A stretch of DNA of 64,000 nucleotides, taken from NCBI GenBank assembly GCA_964036195.1, contig CAXIWS010000555.1, forward strand, positions 1-64,000. The letters run 5' to 3'. Within the stretch, counting starts at the first letter, position 1, and every line of letters begins with the position of its first letter. Origin of the DNA: Sphaerolaimus hirsutus. Its lineage: Eukaryota; Nematoda; Chromadorea; Monhysterida; Sphaerolaimidae. The translations under genes were made by a program, and so were the position numbers. Of this stretch, positions 35,717-45,876 are shown piece after piece. The notes under the pieces are model-generated. The model saw only the letters and a list, made by a program, of their open reading frames with translations. It was not told the DNA's origin and made no database searches.

Positions 35717-36812
35717 TGTAAAATAATACGGAACTTGTTGAAGTGACTTGTGAACTAGTTCCTATTCCTAACTGAGGAAGAGGACAAATGTGAATGTATG
35801 AAAGTTGACGTGAAGCGTCGTCTCTTAGTTGACGTTCCGTTATTTTATCAAAATGTGATTAGTTGAGTTGAAGTGAATTGACGTGAGTTAGTGTGAAGTA
35901 AATTTAGATTACAAAAGGTTTTGACGAACGTTTTTATTTAGACAATTAAATACCAAGAAATAAGTGTAAATAAAATATATATAAAATTATACGTAAACAA
36001 AGGAATTAATTTACAACTAAATTAATTACTTAAATAAAACGTAAAATAAACTCTAATTACCGAAGAAATAAGGCAATTTAAAGAAGGCACTTAATTACGA
36101 CAAAAGGCGATAATTAAGTGGCGCGGTTGTGAGAAAAGCACCTTAAACAGCGCAGGTGTGAATAAAGCACTGTGGTGACTTAAAGCACCAAGAGTTAAAC
36201 TTAGCACCAAAAACAAGCGACTTAATAAAGTGACAACGGCGCTTATTTAGATCCTAGGAAGAGATTCTTGTGAAGTTGACGAGGTTGCAAACACTGCCGC
36301 TTCTAGCTGTGAAATCGGCTTTTAAGGGCCAGACCGATGGCGATTGACTTGGCGCCAATCGGTCGGTTCTAATCTCCGATTTTTACCCAACATTTCCAAT
36401 TGTGAAAGTTCAATCCTTGCCCGCTCGCTTCTCCGATGAAAAGCGAGCTAAACTGACAAGATAGTGAAAATGTGAGACAAGCCAGACAGCATTTGAAATG
36501 GCGCGCGGGCACGGCCCCCCGCTTGGGGCGAGCCCGCCGCTTAACATAAACATGACGGCGTATTTGGGTGCTGCTTGTCAAGGAAATGTGGCGGAATGTG
36601 AGCAATGACTAAGATCTAAATATGTGAGCGATGTAAAGCGCACGTTGTAAACAACGTCGCTTGAGATATTAAATGACGAATGTGAAGATGTTAAAAAATG
36701 GAATGTGAATTAAAATGGAATCTTAATAAATTGAATTATTTAAATATAAAAGCGAACATGAGAACGTCAACTTAAATATTAAAGGTTTTACATTTTACGA
36801 TAATGTTACACA
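35717..36812 (-). repeat. BEL/Pao 3' LTR
   Basis: It matches 51426-52521 over the full 1,096 bp with about eight substitutions by eye. On the minus strand it starts TGTGTAACATT and ends ATTATTTTACA. The left flank carries CAATA. Confidence 0.95.
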
Positions 36813-36895
36813 CTCCCGAAACTAGAATAAAAATTAAATCTAATTTAATTTTATCTCAGCCAATCTCGGCCAATTGATGTGAAACAAAATCAAAA

Positions 36896-37792
36896 TCAAA
36901 CGCCTGTGATACTCTCATCACTCCTGTGGTAGTAGATCGTCGGCGTCTTCGACGCCGGCATTTTCCCGGCCCTCCTCATGATGCTCGTCCATGGGTTCGA
37001 CGGCATCCTCCTCAGGCTGGCTGCCTTCCCCGTGCCCGGTCGTCTGGTCTTCTGGGGCCCCGGCTGGTCGACCTGGCCAGTTGGGGAGCTTCTCAGATTC
37101 CTCGACGAGCTGCTCGAGGGCTTGTCGTAGCGTGTCGGTCTCGTCGACGCTCGTCTTCGACGGCTCGGTGGGCTGCCATTGTTCCGTTGCTGCAAGCGGT
37201 TGGCTTGGTAGCAAGGGGACAGGGGAGGTTGTGAATGAGGTCGTACATTGTGAAGTGATTGAGTTGAATTGGTCAAATGGTACGGAGGGGGATCTAGATC
37301 TTGAACGTGATTTTCTTCCATCTCTCCGAGTTCTATGTCGGACTGTGAAGGTGTTTGTCTGAGGAAGGTCACGGATCTTTTTAGATTGTTTAACTTTTGA
37401 TTTGACCAGTTTTTTATTGATGTTATTGAATTTGTGAAAAGTTTGGGGTATAAAGGAAAATGTCTGGTGTGACGATTGCTGCTCACCTGGGAGCCCTGGG
37501 ACTCCAGCGAATCTCTTGAGTCGCTTTTGCAAGGGCTCGCAGTCAGGGAACGCGTCTTCCATTGTGACCTCCGTTGTGACAGGCTCGGTGACCGTGAGTC
37601 TGGCGTTTGATGACGAGCTCTGCGCTTGTGACTCGCAGGGGGGTGCAGGTTTTGTGACCCGGCGCGCACCCGTCTCCATTTCGATTTCTTCGGCGCGCTC
37701 GGTACTATAACCGACCGGGGGATCCAATCTAGGCTGTACCGTGCGTCCTGAAAGCCGTTTGAATGGAGAAACTCGCTTGAGGGGTGTGACAA
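36896..37792 (-). CDS. BEL/Pao 3' ORF, alternative frame, 298 codons
   Basis: It overlaps almost entirely with the 380-codon ORF in another frame. The product is basic, rich in Ser, Arg and Pro, with a PPPY motif near residue 173 (a late-domain-like motif in retroviral proteins) and an RRRR stretch. No known domain. Either this or the overlapping frame, or both, could be expressed; the region is GC-richer than the rest of the element, which makes chance openness more likely. Confidence 0.35.
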   Translation of the reverse strand: MSHPSSEFLHSNGFQDARYSLDWIPRSVIVPSAPKKSKWRRVRAGSQNLHPPASHKRRARHQTPDSRSPSLSQRRSQWKTRSLTASPCKSDSRDSLESQGSQVSSNRHTRHFPLYPKLFTNSITSIKNWSNQKLNNLKRSVTFLRQTPSQSDIELGEMEENHVQDLDPPPYHLTNSTQSLHNVRPHSQPPLSPCYQANRLQQRNNGSPPSRRRRASTRPTRYDKPSSSSSRNLRSSPTGQVDQPGPQKTRRPGTGKAASLRRMPSNPWTSIMRRAGKMPASKTPTIYYHRSDESITGV

Positions 37793-38060
37793 ACTTTGAA
37801 TGTAACTGTGACGAACTTGACGATTGAGTGACGGTTTGACTTGACAAAGCGGGTTTGTTGAAGCCGCTTTTCGGTTTCTTCTGGCGGTTACGTCGCCGTC
37901 GCTTACCGATTTTTCCTTGCTGAATGGACGGAGGCCCCTGTTGTTTGGGCTTCTGTCCCTTCTGCCCTTTCTTCAGAAAAAGCCCTTGATGTCTGGCAGC
38001 ATACCCCTGCCGGTTACGAGCCACCACTGCATGTAAACATAACCAATATACCCAATACAA
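36918..38060 (-). CDS. BEL/Pao 3' ORF, 380 codons, basic then acidic
   Basis: It starts in the region coding the env-like transmembrane segment (in a different frame) and runs almost to the 3' LTR. The N-terminal third is Lys/Gln/Arg-rich (KKGQKGQKPKQQG, KRRRRNRQKK), the middle has an RRDGRKSRSRSRSPS tract, and the last 70 residues are acidic. No domain is recognised. The position, downstream of env in a retroelement, suggests an accessory product or a cytoplasmic extension reached by splicing or frameshift; that is inference. Confidence 0.45.
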   Translation of the reverse strand: MYWVYWLCLHAVVARNRQGYAARHQGLFLKKGQKGQKPKQQGPPSIQQGKIGKRRRRNRQKKPKSGFNKPALSSQTVTQSSSSSQLHSKFVTPLKRVSPFKRLSGRTVQPRLDPPVGYSTERAEEIEMETGARRVTKPAPPCESQAQSSSSNARLTVTEPVTTEVTMEDAFPDCEPLQKRLKRFAGVPGLPGEQQSSHQTFSFIPQTFHKFNNINKKLVKSKVKQSKKIRDLPQTNTFTVRHRTRRDGRKSRSRSRSPSVPFDQFNSITSQCTTSFTTSPVPLLPSQPLAATEQWQPTEPSKTSVDETDTLRQALEQLVEESEKLPNWPGRPAGAPEDQTTGHGEGSQPEEDAVEPMDEHHEEGRENAGVEDADDLLPQE

Positions 38061-38986
38061 GCAATTGTGATAATAATGAGTATGATGTTCACAGCTGTTT
38101 GAAGTGGCCCAGTAAGTAACGTGTCTAATGCAGACGCACCACCTGTGACACTACCGTGAATAATGTGACCCAATTCTTATCCTACACCTTCAAAATATGC
38201 ACCAACCCCTTGGCCGATGCCAGCAATATATGCTTGCACGGCTTTAGGATCGTTGGATTTCGTTGCAATATAATCGACTGAACGTGTGACTTGTTGTTCG
38301 AGTCCTTGCAAATTTTGAAAGTGATGATGTGCAGCCATGATACTGAATGCAATATCAGTCATGCTTACACCTGGTGACCCGGAAACGTTTAGTGTGAAAG
38401 GTTTCCACGAGCCAGCCCAAATTAATTCGATTGGGAGTTTTGTGACGTGTAAATTCGTTGGTCCGTTTTCGTTAGCCCATGAGTTATCATTTAATTGATA
38501 ATATTTGTGGTCTTTCATGAGACAATGATCTATTGGTGAATGTGTGATTAGATCATTGGTACCAGGAGCAACGAACATTATATGTGGGTGATCTGTGACT
38601 TTGACCGGCAGAAATTTATAACAGGTATTGTTATATTCATGTTGAAAATAAATCATTTCTGCTGTGACAGGTTTACAATCCCAGAACATCAATATATCTC
38701 CATGTCATTCAGCATAGAGATTTTGACGTCCTAGCAATGCTCGCAAGCCAAGCGTGGGATTGAATGTGACAATTGCATGAATTATATCTAGCTGGGTCTG
38801 ACGGATGTGACATAATTGTTGCCAGATGGATCCAAATTGTTTTTGTTCCAGATGTGCAATTTTGTCAACTTCATATTGTTGACGGGCTGTGAGCAAGTGA
38901 AATACACCAACATCAAGATTTGGTGCGAGTTTGAAGTGAAGAGGAGCTTTTTCGGTTTCAGGTTTTTTCAATTTCTTAAGTTGATA
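37973..38986 (-). pseudogene. Env-like C-terminal region with in-frame stop codons
   Basis: Downstream of the 1,001-codon frame the same phase stays open for three segments (38705-38986, 38177-38704 and 37973-38176) separated by TGA, TGA and TAA codons. The segments have the character of an envelope glycoprotein ectodomain and stalk. The last holds one strong hydrophobic stretch of about 22 residues (from about 38100 to 38035) followed by aromatic residues and a short tail, as expected for a membrane anchor. The stops make this copy look decayed as env, unless transcripts are recoded or spliced. Confidence 0.6.
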
Positions 38987-41900
38987 TCAAAGAAATTGAA
39001 TGAATGCCGAGCCCTGGTCAATATATTTTGCTTCTTTTGGCACACATTCTGCATTATTTGGAAATTGTTGTGATCTCCATGTGACTGAAAATGCAGCTTG
39101 CAATTTTTCCACTATGTAATGATTTTGTGAATATTGCGCATCAAATTGACCAATCTCTTGGAACGCACACTGTTTGTTAAAAGCAGTAGCATTCCATAAA
39201 GAGACGCCATTGTCGCTGTCATAACAATAGCCGGCTTGTGGGTTGCAATGTGACAGATCTTGAATTTCGGAAACAATTTTCTTTCCGTCAAGACTTGCGA
39301 CCACACCTTCTTCTATGTGAAAGTTCATCACCGTGTTACTCAGATTGTGACAAAAGTAACAATAATCAATGTGAAGTGATTTGTTGGTGCTCCACAATGC
39401 ATGACCGATTTTTACTAAAGGTTCGCCTTTCCAAGTTTTATTTTGGTAGGCGATCATGCAATCGTAAGTTGTGACTCTGTGATTTTTAATGATTTCTGGT
39501 GGCAACATAGATTTTCCGCCCACCAGACTCATATATGTGACTATAGTATGCTCTTGTTGAAAGCATCTATAAATTGGTGTCGTTTGCGGTTCAACACGCA
39601 ACGTCCATATGGATATCACAATATCCTCTATGGCCGTAATTTGAGGAAAATGACATGTTACTTTTTCCGGAAGTTGAATTGCGTGACCAGTGCGTGTTTT
39701 ATGGCACAGATTGAAAGTTTTGTGATATTGATCTGTCCATGTGAGCGTGTTGGCTAATTTTGATTGTATTAGCAACGTGAGTGCCATTAAATGCGACACG
39801 TTTCCCCAGAACGAATATGTGCCAGTGTAGCGACATGTTCGACGTGGGTTTGCGCGCCTTGCATCTTGTTGTGAAGATTGTGATTGTTGATGTGATTGAT
39901 CTGTTTGTGAATCATCACCTTTATCAGGTGGAGGTTGTGATTTATCATCATCTTTTACCTCAGTGTGGATTTTATACTCAACACCGTCCTCTGTGTCGAT
40001 TTCAAGAGGCACGAGGTTAGATGGGGATCTACGTGTGCGACGGCCGTTACTTGACAATACTGTGACTGCACGTATTTTGCCATCGCTTGACACGTGTATC
40101 TCGTGAACGCGGCCCATTTGCCACATGCCACGTGGCTGTTTATCATCAGTAATTAACACCACTTGGCCACGTTTGGGAGCCTCGTTGATAGTGCCTTTTT
40201 TCAAGCGTTGATTTTTAGCTAGATCTTTGAGTAGGTCAATGTATTGACGTGACCACTCATACCAAAGCACTTCACGATTGTGACGAATTTGGTCCCAAAG
40301 TAATGTGATGTCATCTCTGTCCTTTTCAGGCACAGAGTTGAGTGCAATTTCGTCAATGCAATTGACGTCATTGACTCGTGGGGGTGTGAGTATATAAGAT
40401 TTTTCGATTTGTGAGGGTGTGAGGTTGAAAGATCCATCCGTTAGCCTATCCCATTCCTCTTTTGGAATTTTTCGCATGGGTTCAATCGTGGTGGAATCGA
40501 GTTCCATCTCACGTTTTTCATCCATGTAACATGGTGGTGGGGTGCCCCAAAGAAAATGTATTGGGCGCAGTATTGCTGCACCAATGTCGGTGTTTGACAA
40601 ATATGACAATGGTCGCGTGTTGACGGAGAATTCGACGTCAAGCATGACTGTGAGAAATTCATGCCATGTGAGACAACGTCGGCCGCATGCTTTTTTGAGC
40701 AAGCGTTTGACTAATCCGACCATGCGTTCGTACACGCCGCCTTGCCAAGGACTATTGGCTGTGATAAAATGCCATTTTACGTCCGGCAGCAATTTGACAC
40801 AATTTTTGAACGCGGGGGCATTGTCGGACCAATTTGTGTCCGGCATGCCTCGACGCGAAATAAAACGATTTAGAGCCATAATTGTGTCGGCTGTTGAGAC
40901 ACTATTAGTTGACTCTAAATGAATGGCACGTGTACTGAAGCATGTTAGCAACAAAATGTGTTGACTGTGACGGGTTCCGTTCTGTGAATAAACTAACGGT
41001 CCCATATAATCAATGCCAATATGTTGAAATGGCTTGATTTGTGATTGAGTTCGAGTGACGGGTAGTGTGTGAAAATCAGGTAATGTGAATGGACCTCCTT
41101 CCGCTTTGCGGCATGTGACACATTTGCGCAAAATTTTTGCAACTACCTGCTTGGCACTTGACAACCAGCAGTGTTCGCGTAAATCTGCTAAAGTGTGAAG
41201 CATGCCACTGTGACCAGCAAGCTCATGAAAATGAGTAACTACCAGCGTTGTTAACCATCCGGTTTTTGGCAGGTAGTAAAATAACAAAGGATTTCTGTGT
41301 TCTTTGTGAGACACACGTGTGACACAATATAATAAATTATTCCACGCGTCCCATTTGAGCATGTGGTGCTTGCCAAGTTGCGCTTGTGAAATGCAACTGG
41401 CGCATTCCTCTGCTTGTGAAATGCGCAATACATGTCTGAATGCTTCGTTTAAATCAGCTTGTGTGATAGGTTTTGATAAATATTCGCTTTCGCGTTTTGC
41501 AGCTTTATGCATAGAGCGATTTAGCCAATATGTTTTCACACGAAGTAGATAAACAACAGTGCGCAACAATTTTGACAATGTTGAAAATCGTCGAATGTCG
41601 ATTTCGAACGGATTTGAAGGGATGTGACGTTGTCGACTTTCGACAAACGGATTTTGAGGAGTGACATTTTGTGACAAATTGGGGTCCAAATTGACAGGCA
41701 CTTGTTGTGCAAGAGCATTAGCTGGCTGTGAAGCAGGCTGTGAAGTTACTGCTCCAGCGTATAAAGGTCGACTGATGTGAGTGTCGCCTTTCGCAAGCTC
41801 TTCGGTGACAGGTTGTGCTTGATATTGCGAAATGTCAACCATGGCTGATGTGAAGGGTTCAGCGAAAAATGTTGGTCCTGTGAACCACATTGTTTCGATC

Positions 41901-41992
41901 ATTAGTTGATCAAAAGTACATCCCCGTGACGCTATGTCAGCTGGATTGTCTTTTGTAGCAACTTTGCAAATTTGAATGCAGTGTTTTGACAT
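38987..41992 (-). CDS. BEL/Pao integrase, DUF5641-like tail and env-like N-terminal region
   Basis: This 1,001-codon frame resumes pol after the gypsy insertion; the ATG at 41992 is internal to the original frame. The segment near residues 12-25 (ATKDNPADIASRG) is the conserved end of RNase H in this superfamily. An HHCC zinc-binding region spans about 250-295. The integrase core has Asp near 326 (GIDYMGP), Asp near 387 (SDNAPAF) and Glu near 421 (GGVYERM). A DUF5641-like tail (LITDDKQPRGMWQMGRV) lies at about 610-670. From about residue 730 the frame continues into a Cys-containing, env-like extracellular region beginning with a hydrophobic stretch, and ends at a TGA. Confidence 0.9.
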   Translation of the reverse strand: MSKHCIQICKVATKDNPADIASRGCTFDQLMIETMWFTGPTFFAEPFTSAMVDISQYQAQPVTEELAKGDTHISRPLYAGAVTSQPASQPANALAQQVPVNLDPNLSQNVTPQNPFVESRQRHIPSNPFEIDIRRFSTLSKLLRTVVYLLRVKTYWLNRSMHKAAKRESEYLSKPITQADLNEAFRHVLRISQAEECASCISQAQLGKHHMLKWDAWNNLLYCVTRVSHKEHRNPLLFYYLPKTGWLTTLVVTHFHELAGHSGMLHTLADLREHCWLSSAKQVVAKILRKCVTCRKAEGGPFTLPDFHTLPVTRTQSQIKPFQHIGIDYMGPLVYSQNGTRHSQHILLLTCFSTRAIHLESTNSVSTADTIMALNRFISRRGMPDTNWSDNAPAFKNCVKLLPDVKWHFITANSPWQGGVYERMVGLVKRLLKKACGRRCLTWHEFLTVMLDVEFSVNTRPLSYLSNTDIGAAILRPIHFLWGTPPPCYMDEKREMELDSTTIEPMRKIPKEEWDRLTDGSFNLTPSQIEKSYILTPPRVNDVNCIDEIALNSVPEKDRDDITLLWDQIRHNREVLWYEWSRQYIDLLKDLAKNQRLKKGTINEAPKRGQVVLITDDKQPRGMWQMGRVHEIHVSSDGKIRAVTVLSSNGRRTRRSPSNLVPLEIDTEDGVEYKIHTEVKDDDKSQPPPDKGDDSQTDQSHQQSQSSQQDARRANPRRTCRYTGTYSFWGNVSHLMALTLLIQSKLANTLTWTDQYHKTFNLCHKTRTGHAIQLPEKVTCHFPQITAIEDIVISIWTLRVEPQTTPIYRCFQQEHTIVTYMSLVGGKSMLPPEIIKNHRVTTYDCMIAYQNKTWKGEPLVKIGHALWSTNKSLHIDYCYFCHNLSNTVMNFHIEEGVVASLDGKKIVSEIQDLSHCNPQAGYCYDSDNGVSLWNATAFNKQCAFQEIGQFDAQYSQNHYIVEKLQAAFSVTWRSQQFPNNAECVPKEAKYIDQGSAFIQFL

Positions 41993-42055
41993 AAATGAAT
42001 GGATTTTTGTGACCCGATTGTTGACAAAAGTAGCCAGCGGCTTTGAAGTATATAG

Positions 42056-42250
42056 AGTTAGTAGAGCTGGTTGGTGGTTGCTGGTTCATTGGCTGCTCGG
42101 GTGCTGGCTGATGCCTTGTGGGGCTCAGCTGTCAACTATTTAAACAACGAAATGGGAAAGAGGATCACACACGTATCACTAGATGAACTTTTTGTTAATT
42201 CAATGCTTTATGCCTAGGATCACTTTTATCACTGGAAGTCACTGCTAACT
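42056..42250 (-). repeat. Gypsy 3' LTR
   Basis: This 195-bp copy starts AGTTAGTAGAGC and ends CACTGCTAACT on the plus strand, giving short inverted termini AGTTAG/CTAACT. It matches 46405-46599 apart from one base near its left end. Confidence 0.95.
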
Positions 42251-42360
42251 CCTCGGGGGGTGCAGGAAGTATTTGGCCTCAAATACCTAAACTACATTAA
42301 ATCACTAAATCACCTGTTTTGATCCTAAAGTTCCTGGACTGGTCTCCTGTTGATCCTCTC

Positions 42361-42894
42361 CTAAGTACCTGAACCTAAAGAACGGGGCTGCAGCATGTTA
42401 ATGGGAACTACATGCACTTTACCATTGCTAAATTTTATGGTTGCAGCCTTGGGAGATGGGAATGAAACAATTTCACCTTCTTTGGAATTGGGCAAATCCA
42501 ATTTTGCTTTGCGACTTCCCATGGCAGGTGTATCCTTCACAAAAATGGTATCACCTATTTTGAACTTGGTGGTGGGATTTGTGACATAAGCAGAGTTTGC
42601 TGCTTTCTTTTGGGCATTTGCCACTCTTTCATTGATCATCTGCCAAAATTTGACAAGTGGCGGTGCAACTTCAAACTCATGCCCAGTTGTTGCACGCTTT
42701 GAGCCATAATGAGCTTCAAATGGTGACACACCTGTAGCAGAATGCTCTGTAGCGTTGTAGGCAGCCACTGCATCAGGCAGGATCAGGTGCCAGGCTCGAT
42801 GGTCATCAGCTCTTTTCTTTGACAGCACATCTTGCAGTGTGCGTATGGCCCTTTCACAGATGCCATTGCTGGTTTTGGAACCAGGTGTGGTCAC
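42361..42894 (-). pseudogene. Gypsy integrase C-terminal fragment
   Basis: The 177-codon frame holds the end of a retroviral integrase core: the segment with the catalytic Glu (SNGICERAIRTLQ) and the following helix (AYNATEHSATGVSPFEAHYG), then a basic C-terminal domain with a KFKIGDTIFVKD strand motif. The HHCC domain and both catalytic Asp residues are absent because of an internal deletion joining RT to this point. Confidence 0.85.
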
Positions 42895-43963
42895 ATGCAG
42901 AACTGTCTGGTGTTGCTAATGCCCTTGGATCACCCATCTCAGTGCAAATCTGCCTGAATAATTTCTCTAATTCAGGTGTCCATTTCAATTGTGCCTTACT
43001 GCTCTCAGCAGTTTGGAAAAATTTGCGTAATGGCGCCAACCTATGGGACAGGTTGTGGTGAAAACGTCGCATGTAGCTGACGAGTCCCATGAATGAAATG
43101 CCTTCTTTTTTGGTGGCAGGCAATGGGTAACTTTGAATGGCTGTGGCTTTGTCTGGATCCACATGGATTCCATCACCACTGATCACATGCCCTAAATACT
43201 GAATTTTGTTTTTCAGAAAATGGCACTTGCGTGGATTCAGCCTCAATCCAGCTTTGCATGTCGTTGCAATCACTGTCTTCAGGTGAGCAATGTGCTCTTC
43301 AAGTGTGGTGGATGCCACAATGATTTCATCTAGGTAGGCTCTGCAGTAGCTTTGATGTTCACTCAGCATGTTGTTGATGGCTCTTTGAAAAGTAGCCGGA
43401 GCCGAATGCAGCCCAAATGGCATGCGCTTCCATTCAAACAACTGGTCCAATGCAGTAAATGCAGTTTTATGCTGATCTTCCTTTTTGATGCGGATGTTGT
43501 AATATCCACATTTAATGTCCATGGTGGAGAAAAATTTCCTCCCAGCCCACAGATCCAGCAAATCATCCATGCGGCGCAATGGATAGCTGTCTCGCTTTGT
43601 GTTCAAATTCAACTGGCGGAAATCCACACAGAATCTCCATGAGCCATCTTTCTTTTTTACTAGCACAAATGCACTGCTGTAATTGCTGTTTGAAGGCACA
43701 ATGCACCCTTGGTCAAGCAAATCCTTGAGCATCTTTTCTACCTCTGGGCGCAGTCTAAGTGGAATGCGCCTAGGTGGAACTCTGAATGGCAGGGTGTCAC
43801 CTGTGTCAATTTCATGCTCCACATCTGTGCATCCAATTTCATCCACATTTTGGCATGCATCTGTTTTGTACATGGAGCTAAATGCATGTCGCAGCTCAAA
43901 CAGTGCATCCACTAACTTGGATTTTTCTGCATCTGAGCAGTCACCAATGCTTTGCCCATTCAC
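42854..43963 (-). pseudogene. Gypsy reverse transcriptase, frameshifted and truncated
   Basis: The 369-codon frame covers the RT palm and fingers: SSAFVLVKKKDGSWRFCVDF, the catalytic Asp in FSTMDIKCGYYNI, MPFGLHSAPATFQ and the active-site box, which reads YLDE where YxDD is expected. It reaches the thumb and the start of the RNase H linker (LATPD) and then breaks off into integrase sequence in another frame at about 42900. At its start, a one-base frameshift separates it from the protease frame near 43960. The altered box, frameshift and deletion make it non-functional. Confidence 0.9.
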
Positions 43964-44588
43964 TTTTGTCCAAATTTTGCACTTGGCCTATGAGCACTTC
44001 ACTGGGTGGCTCATTCTTGTGCAGTGGTACATGGGCAGCATGCATTGGCTGGCCCTGTTTGTCAGAAAAAATGACCAGTGCTGACTGGTCATCACTGTCC
44101 AATTTGCAGTGTTTGATCAACTGCCTTTGAATGTCATTTGTGACAGGCACATTTTTGGCCTCTGGCAAAAGGTTACTGCCATCTGCAGCTCTCATGTAAA
44201 TGCCCAATTTTGGCATCACATCTTGTCCCAACAGGACATCATAGTCAATTTCATTTGAAATCTGACATGTATGCATGGCTGTGCCACCTGCATAGTCAAT
44301 TTGGATGTCTACGCATCCCTTTGTTTCAATTGGTGTTTGATTTGCTGCAAGCAGTTTGTGCTTGGTAGGCCTTGGCATCAAGCCAAGCCTTTTCACCACA
44401 TTTTCAGTCACCACTGTCACATCAGCACCACTGTCTGGGCGACAGGTGTCAAATTGTGTGCCATTCAAAAAGGCACATGGCTGATTGATTTTTGAGCCAG
44501 TTTTTGGCTTCATTTGCACTTTTTGTGGCTGTGCCACATGCTGCACCCGATTCACAGCATTGGGAGGTTCACCCTCCTGGTCACACAA
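43941..44588 (-). CDS. Gypsy aspartic protease region of pol
   Basis: The frame overlaps the end of gag by eight bases in the +1 phase, as in Ty3/gypsy elements that make Gag-Pol by frameshifting. A protease active site reads RPDSGADVTVV near residue 52, with the second conserved strand motif YDVLLGQDVMPKLG near 117. It ends at a stop where pol continues in another frame (RT at 43963). Confidence 0.85.
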   Translation of the reverse strand: MCDQEGEPPNAVNRVQHVAQPQKVQMKPKTGSKINQPCAFLNGTQFDTCRPDSGADVTVVTENVVKRLGLMPRPTKHKLLAANQTPIETKGCVDIQIDYAGGTAMHTCQISNEIDYDVLLGQDVMPKLGIYMRAADGSNLLPEAKNVPVTNDIQRQLIKHCKLDSDDQSALVIFSDKQGQPMHAAHVPLHKNEPPSEVLIGQVQNLDKSEWAKHW

Positions 44589-45876
44589 TATTGTGCACCT
44601 TGGACCTTGTCCATTCCTTTTTCACAGGGTGTTTGTTGAAATTGTCCCTTTTGGACATCCAGCAGTCCTGTGTGTCATGCGTGACAGACTTGTGGACATT
44701 GCACCACTTTTTCTGGTACATTTGTTTGTTTTCAGCACCTGCAGCATGCTGCTGCACCTTGGGTGGAAAGCGATTAGCATTCCACTGTTTGGACCTGTTG
44801 AAGCGATTTGCTCCAGGTCTGCCATTTTGCCTTGCCAGCTTGTCACTTGCAATTCTCTTTGCCTGGTTGGCAGTAATGTCACACTCTTCAGTGGAATGTG
44901 TATAAGTGCCATGCATAGCACAATATTTCTGTGCATTTGGTGCATGCACCTTCACGCGCTTTTCAGCGAACTCCAGCCTTTCAGCATTTTCAACCAGCTC
45001 CTTGAAGGTCATCAATTCATAAGTTGGCAATGCATACAGTGCATTTTGCAGTGTCTGATTCTGCAAGCCAGACATAAAATAGTGCTTCAATTGCACTTTG
45101 AGAGCTGCTGGAACAATGTTTGGCATTGCTTTGCGCACCAAGCTCTCGATCAACAAGCCAAAGTCCTTGACTTGTTCCTTTGCTGATTGCTTTGTTGTGA
45201 TCAGCTTATTCATTGCATTTTGTGCAGAAAAATGGTCACCATATTGTGACTCCAAAAATGCACAGACCTGTTCAAAGGTCATTCTGTCCTCATGTGACAG
45301 GTGCTCAAATTGGCGCAGTGCTCTGCCACTCAAGCATTTGCGCACATGGATCACTGCAAACTCATCTGGCACTTCAGTGAGCTTGATCCGGGCCTTCAAA
45401 TCGCCCATCCACAATTCAAATTTCAGTGGATCTTCACCATCAAAGGTGGAAAATTTGTCATTTAGCAGTGGCGTCCACAGTCGCTGCTGCTCTGATGTGT
45501 ACCTTGCATCACTGGTCAAATCATGCACAGCATTTGGTGCAGTTCCAGTGTGCTTGATGGACAACTTTTCTGTCAATATTTCCATCATTTGGTTTTGTTT
45601 GTCCATCATTTTATCCATGGCATTTGTTTGCTTATCAGCCATGTTCTCTTGCTGTTGCATCATGCTGTTTGCCATGCGCTCTTGTTGTCGCATCATGCTC
45701 TGCATGAATGTGCACATGTGTTTGACCATATCTACCTGGTCATTTCTGTTCACAGCAGTACTTGCTGCTGGTGCCTCAGCATTTTGCCTTGTGGCACTGC
45801 TTTCTGTGGCACTATCACTCATCTGTGAGCGAGTGTGATATGCAGGGCCTTCATTGGCTCCCTGTTCATTGGCCAT
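44581..45876 (-). CDS. Gypsy Gag, 431 codons
   Basis: The Met-, Gln-rich stretch at about 50-100 (MMRQQERMANSMMQQQENMA) is predicted coiled coil. It is followed by a retrotransposon capsid-like region (FELWMGDL ... LSGRALRQFEHL ... YGDHF) at about 150-290. Two zinc-knuckle-like motifs near 318 and 398 have the spacing C-x2-H-x4-H-x4-C, not the usual C-x2-C-x4-H-x4-C; this variant is known in some Ty3/gypsy Gags. The frame is intact. Confidence 0.9.
   Translation of the reverse strand: MANEQGANEGPAYHTRSQMSDSATESSATRQNAEAPAASTAVNRNDQVDMVKHMCTFMQSMMRQQERMANSMMQQQENMADKQTNAMDKMMDKQNQMMEILTEKLSIKHTGTAPNAVHDLTSDARYTSEQQRLWTPLLNDKFSTFDGEDPLKFELWMGDLKARIKLTEVPDEFAVIHVRKCLSGRALRQFEHLSHEDRMTFEQVCAFLESQYGDHFSAQNAMNKLITTKQSAKEQVKDFGLLIESLVRKAMPNIVPAALKVQLKHYFMSGLQNQTLQNALYALPTYELMTFKELVENAERLEFAEKRVKVHAPNAQKYCAMHGTYTHSTEECDITANQAKRIASDKLARQNGRPGANRFNRSKQWNANRFPPKVQQHAAGAENKQMYQKKWCNVHKSVTHDTQDCWMSKRDNFNKHPVKKEWTRSKVHNIV

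Noticed and set aside
36926-37362. Plus-strand frames opposite the BEL/Pao 3' ORFs
   Set aside because: Antisense shadows of the element's own frames.
44485-45838. Long plus-strand frames of 137-246 codons
   Set aside because: Antisense to the gypsy gag frame; Cys/Leu-rich composition is the complement of gag codons.
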